A stretch of 7,463 nucleotides of DNA from positions 1 to 7,463 of the forward strand of contig DHWG01000169.1 of assembly GCA_002413075.1 (NCBI GenBank). Reading direction: 5' to 3'. A model generated the notes under the pieces. The model ran no database searches and had not been told where the DNA came from. It was given only the letters and a program-made list of their open reading frames with translations. Shown in pieces: positions 4,967 through 7,463 of the stretch (positions are counted from its first letter, which is position 1; every line of letters begins with the position of its first letter). Source of the stretch: Desulfosporosinus sp. UBA5188. GTDB lineage: Bacteria; Bacillota; Desulfitobacteriia; Desulfitobacteriales; Desulfitobacteriaceae. A program made the position numbers and the translations under genes.

Positions 4967-6910
4967 CTAACTATTACATAAAGCTTTTAGCGCATTGATT
5001 ACAGCATCTTGTGAAGTGCCTGGACCCGGCAATTCAATGAGTGCCGTCCGCCTCGCATACAGTGTCGCCCAGGCCGTGAAATAACCCGAAGCCCCACTCA
5101 GCCCACCACTATAGCCAATACCTAGACTATTTTGGAAATAACGACACAAATCAGTGCTACCAAACGTGGTATTGTCCCAGCCATGAATATCTATAACATC
5201 CGTTGGACGTACCCCTAAAACCAATGATTTTAGTGCCTGCGCTTCGGGGGACGAAAACGGAGTTAGAGTTTTGTTCCGAACATACGTCTGTTTTATCCAA
5301 TTAAAGTCAAAATCTCTATTAATGTCAACACCCAGGGATATTTGACAACGACCTGGGCCATTGTTCGTCCATCCCTCGGCTAACCCATCAGGGTTGGCAC
5401 TACTAACCACATATAAAGAGGTCGTCTTTAGCTCATTAGGATGTGCGGTAAAATAGCTAATCGCAGCGTTTCCCATATTGACCAATACCTGCCCATCGCG
5501 AGCATAGCTATCATCCCATCCGTGTATTTCAAACGTCACTAAGACTTTTTTTATCGGTCTTGGCACTTCCATCGCCGTGACATACAGAGGCCTTCCTAGT
5601 CCACTCGTCCCATACTGTGTCGTCTTTATGGTCGTTGCATCGACTTTGATCGTGAGCTTAGCGGTGCCCTTGTAGCCGTCAACGGTTCCTTCCAAGACCC
5701 TTGACCCGGTGATGCCAGTATTAACGGTACTGTTCCATTTCACCGGTTTACTAACTTGGCTACTATTATATAATGTCGCGATAACCGTCGTCGGTAATGT
5801 ATACGCTTGGTACTGAGAGAGTGTCACAGTGCTATCTGCCACAGAGTAAATAGTCTCCATGTTTGCCGTTCCCGTCAGCAAATCACTCGTGCTTTTCATG
5901 TTTGCATCAGGCACAACCGCCGTTCCTCCAAAAGCAATGAGGTTTGGGTTCACATTCTTGGTATGCAGACTGCTTAAATAGCTTGCGACTGCTGGCGGTA
6001 AAGTAGGCATGCTGGAATCGATCAGCACAATGGGATCGCCAGTTTTAGCCGCTAATACGCTACCTGCCAATGCATCGGCAAATTGGAACCCCGTACTCAG
6101 ATAGAGGTTCTTAGGATTTAATCCAAAGACTTTAGCAATTTCTATATTCGTGTCAAATTGGGTTAGCCCGGCAAGACGTGTTGTCGGTGAATTAGGTACA
6201 AGAGCTCGAATTTGAGTCTCTAGTGCTTGTGATACAACCGCTGATCCTCCCACAATATACACCTGCGAAGGCTGTTGTGTAGAGATATAAGCCTTAATAT
6301 CTGCCGCCAAATAATCTTTACCCACCAGCAAAATAGGCCATCCCTTGTTACTTGCAACACTTGAAATGCTCATTGCATCAGGAAAGTTTAGCCCTGAAGC
6401 AATGACAATCGGCGTATTTTTTACTGCAGCAATTTTTTGAGCAATTAAGAGATCAGTATCATATAAATCATTTCCGCCAATTCTATCAATATGTATAAAT
6501 CCTAATTCCTTCAATTTTGTTTCAAACCCTAAGTTAACAGCTCCAGTTCCACCAATAATATGCACTGTTCCGGTTTTACTTAAGTGTTGGACTATATAGG
6601 CCACCGATTCCGTCGAATTTTCGACCTTTCTATCGACCAATAGAATCGGCGCCCTTAATTTCGTCGCTAACACGCTAACTGAGAGAGCATCAGGAAAATC
6701 TCTACCAGTCGTAAGAATAACATCTTCAACGGTCCCTGAGTTATATTGCTCCGCAATCGCCTTAGCTGTCTGGAAAAGGTCTGAACCTGCAAATCGGTTC
6801 ATCGTTAATGCTTGTGCATTAACTGGCAAGAGGATCGAAAGAGATATTAATAGAGCAAAAAATAGTAAGACTTTTCTTTTTATCGTTAAATATCCTTTCG
6901 CAACCTGCAC
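4967..6910 (-). CDS. Secreted cell-wall-binding protein: three CW_binding_2 repeats, Ig-like domain, M14 zinc carboxypeptidase
   Basis: With GTG at 6910 as start the protein has 647 aa. A signal peptide (KRK at 11-13, long hydrophobic core, cleavage after NAQA at about 34) exports it. Three CW_binding_2 repeats follow (about 37-135, 143-235, 245-345). Each has an R-x-GG/AG-x-D/Q-x-x-T start, an FPDA/FADA motif and a (I)GG-AV end, and they should bind anionic wall polymers. Residues 357-424 fit a Big_4 Ig-like domain (LPTTVIATL, VKWNS, GTVDGYKGTAKLTI). Residues 430-645 are an M14 metallocarboxypeptidase with IHGWDD (H463/D466), NPDG (506-509), VDINRDF (N531/R532), IDIHGW (H576) and IELPGPG (E626). 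A role in peptidoglycan peptide trimming is inferred. An upstream frame to ATG 6970 exists but would add 20 residues ahead of the signal peptide, and AAGGAGGG sits 8 nt before the GTG. Transcription is probably monocistronic, ending at 4882-4919. Confidence 0.92.
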   Translation of the reverse strand: MQVAKGYLTIKRKVLLFFALLISLSILLPVNAQALTMNRFAGSDLFQTAKAIAEQYNSGTVEDVILTTGRDFPDALSVSVLATKLRAPILLVDRKVENSTESVAYIVQHLSKTGTVHIIGGTGAVNLGFETKLKELGFIHIDRIGGNDLYDTDLLIAQKIAAVKNTPIVIASGLNFPDAMSISSVASNKGWPILLVGKDYLAADIKAYISTQQPSQVYIVGGSAVVSQALETQIRALVPNSPTTRLAGLTQFDTNIEIAKVFGLNPKNLYLSTGFQFADALAGSVLAAKTGDPIVLIDSSMPTLPPAVASYLSSLHTKNVNPNLIAFGGTAVVPDANMKSTSDLLTGTANMETIYSVADSTVTLSQYQAYTLPTTVIATLYNSSQVSKPVKWNSTVNTGITGSRVLEGTVDGYKGTAKLTIKVDATTIKTTQYGTSGLGRPLYVTAMEVPRPIKKVLVTFEIHGWDDSYARDGQVLVNMGNAAISYFTAHPNELKTTSLYVVSSANPDGLAEGWTNNGPGRCQISLGVDINRDFDFNWIKQTYVRNKTLTPFSSPEAQALKSLVLGVRPTDVIDIHGWDNTTFGSTDLCRYFQNSLGIGYSGGLSGASGYFTAWATLYARRTALIELPGPGTSQDAVINALKALCNS

Positions 6911-6918
6911 AGATGATA

Positions 6919-6926
6919 CCCTCCTT
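6919..6926 (-). promoter_or_regulatory. Ribosome-binding site fixing the GTG start of the cell-wall protein
   Basis: AAGGAGGG on the minus strand lies 8 nt from GTG at 6910. The ATGs at 6970 and 6958 have no properly spaced site. Confidence 0.8.
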
Positions 6927-6940
6927 AAATCCCTTATTTG

Positions 6941-6969
6941 TCTATAATAATTCGACATTTTTTTGTCCA
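6941..6969 (-). promoter_or_regulatory. Candidate sigma-A promoter of the cell-wall protein gene
   Basis: TGGACA (6969-6964, 5 of 6 to the -35 consensus) lies 17 bp from TATAGA (6946-6941, 4 of 6 to the -10). The predicted start of transcription near 6934 would fall after the ATG at 6970 and before the AAGGAGGG site, which agrees with the GTG start. Confidence 0.45.
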
Positions 6970-7017
6970 TAACCTCTAAATCTAATATATTCTTTACGGC
7001 TATATTTGCACAGAATA

Positions 7018-7057
7018 AGGAGGCTAGAAAAGTCTATGACAACTTTTCTAGCCTTCT
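7018..7057. terminator. Long perfect hairpin, possible second terminator
   Basis: AGGCTAGAAAAGT (7021-7033) pairs perfectly over 13 bp with 7042-7054 around an 8-nt loop. A GU, a GC and an AT pair extend it to 7018-7057. The following minus-strand sequence (TTATTC) is only weakly U-rich, so this may be a back-up terminator after yhbY or a boundary element rather than a classical one. Confidence 0.45.
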
Positions 7058-7080
7058 ATGATTCCTAGAGTTTTCTTGTA

Positions 7081-7128
7081 CAACTAAAATCCCCAACAGC
7101 TTGATGCTAAGCATTCAGCTGTTAGGGA
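7081..7128 (-). terminator. Rho-independent terminator after yhbY
   Basis: A stem of about 17 pairs is formed by 7090-7107 and 7111-7128, with two mismatches, one GU pair and a 3-nt loop. The core is AACAGCT/AGCTGTT plus ATGC/GCAT, with CCC/GGG below it. On the minus strand it is followed by ATTTTAGTT. It begins 20 bp after the yhbY stop. Confidence 0.75.
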
Positions 7129-7147
7129 CTAGTGTCCTCCTCATGAT

Positions 7148-7438
7148 CTAAGGTAAAACGATCACGGGCTTATTTTTCGAGGCTCGAAACAATAAGAAAT
7201 TCCGCCCAATCACTTGGGCAAGATCAGCCTCAACCTGTTCTGCCAGTTCAGCGGCCACAACCTTAGGTTCTTCTGAACAATTTTGTAAAACCCGGCACTT
7301 AATGAGTTCTCGTACTTCCAATACCTCGTCCGTCTGGGTGACGACAGATTCTGTAATTCCGCCCTTACCCACTTGCAGAATCGGGTCCATTTCATTACCC
7401 ATAGATCTCAAATAACCTTTTTGCTTACCTGTTAACAC
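7148..7438 (-). CDS. yhbY: Ribosome assembly RNA-binding protein YhbY (CRM domain)
   Basis: The 96-aa cytoplasmic protein consists of a single CRS1/YhbY (CRM) RNA-binding domain. The family associates with pre-50S ribosomal particles. Recognisable elements are the N-terminal MLTGKQKGYLRS, the GxxG-type RNA-contact loop VGKGGI (23-28), RELIKCRVLQNC (43-54), and a C-terminal GRNFLLFRASKNKPVIVLP strand region. Length is typical. The start is GTG at 7438, with AGGGGG about 10 nt upstream. The frame stays open to the window's right edge, but family members start at this ML-TGKQK, so an N-terminal extension is unlikely. A terminator follows closely, so this is the last gene of its transcription unit. 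In related genomes the unit often contains obg upstream, which cannot be checked here. Confidence 0.96.
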   Translation of the reverse strand: MLTGKQKGYLRSMGNEMDPILQVGKGGITESVVTQTDEVLEVRELIKCRVLQNCSEEPKVVAAELAEQVEADLAQVIGRNFLLFRASKNKPVIVLP

Positions 7439-7463
7439 GAAACGATCGCCCCCTAAACCATAC

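Noticed and set aside
7210..7395. 61-codon minus-strand frame inside yhbY
   Set aside because: It is out of frame with a well-recognised YhbY protein and has no motif of its own.

Overview
Every gene I can support lies on the minus strand. The window looks like a moderate-GC, endospore-forming Firmicute, most like Desulfosporosinus/Desulfitobacterium (Peptococcaceae). This rests on a Spo0E-type phosphatase, a cell-wall protein with triple CW_binding_2 repeats, strong AGGAGG ribosome-binding sites, frequent TTG/GTG starts, and a YhbY protein with the usual Firmicute sequence. The genus is inference.

Layout in the direction of transcription (high to low coordinates). yhbY (7148-7438) is closed by a hairpin terminator and followed by a second strong hairpin. 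A monocistronic gene comes next (4967-6910). It encodes a secreted protein with three cell-wall-binding repeats, an Ig-like domain and an M14 zinc-carboxypeptidase domain, and it has its own candidate promoter. A terminator at 4882-4919 separates it from a four-gene OpuC/OsmF-type osmoprotectant (glycine betaine/choline) ABC transporter operon. The operon order is permease (4138-4809), ATPase with CBS region (3023-4138), second permease (about 2381-3023) and lipoprotein binding protein (1281-2246). The first three genes overlap by one base at each junction. The binding-protein gene follows a gap of about 115 bp that contains two inverted repeats.

Below the operon are two genes that a start-ATG or closed-ORF search would miss. 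One is a 55-aa Spo0E-family phosphatase with a TTG start (846-1013). The other is an acyltransferase-3/NolL-like membrane protein (from 689, running off the left edge).

The main surprises are as follows. The second permease carries an apparent +1 insertion in a G7 tract that replaces its normal C-terminus. The first zinc-binding motif of the M14 domain reads HxxD instead of HxxE. The start of the cell-wall protein should be moved 20 codons downstream. An inverted repeat overlaps the terminator ahead of the transporter operon and could act as an antiterminator. The spo0E upstream region holds tandem 8-bp repeats. I see no CRISPR, tRNA, rRNA, insertion sequence or defence system, and nothing that amounts to a wholly new system.
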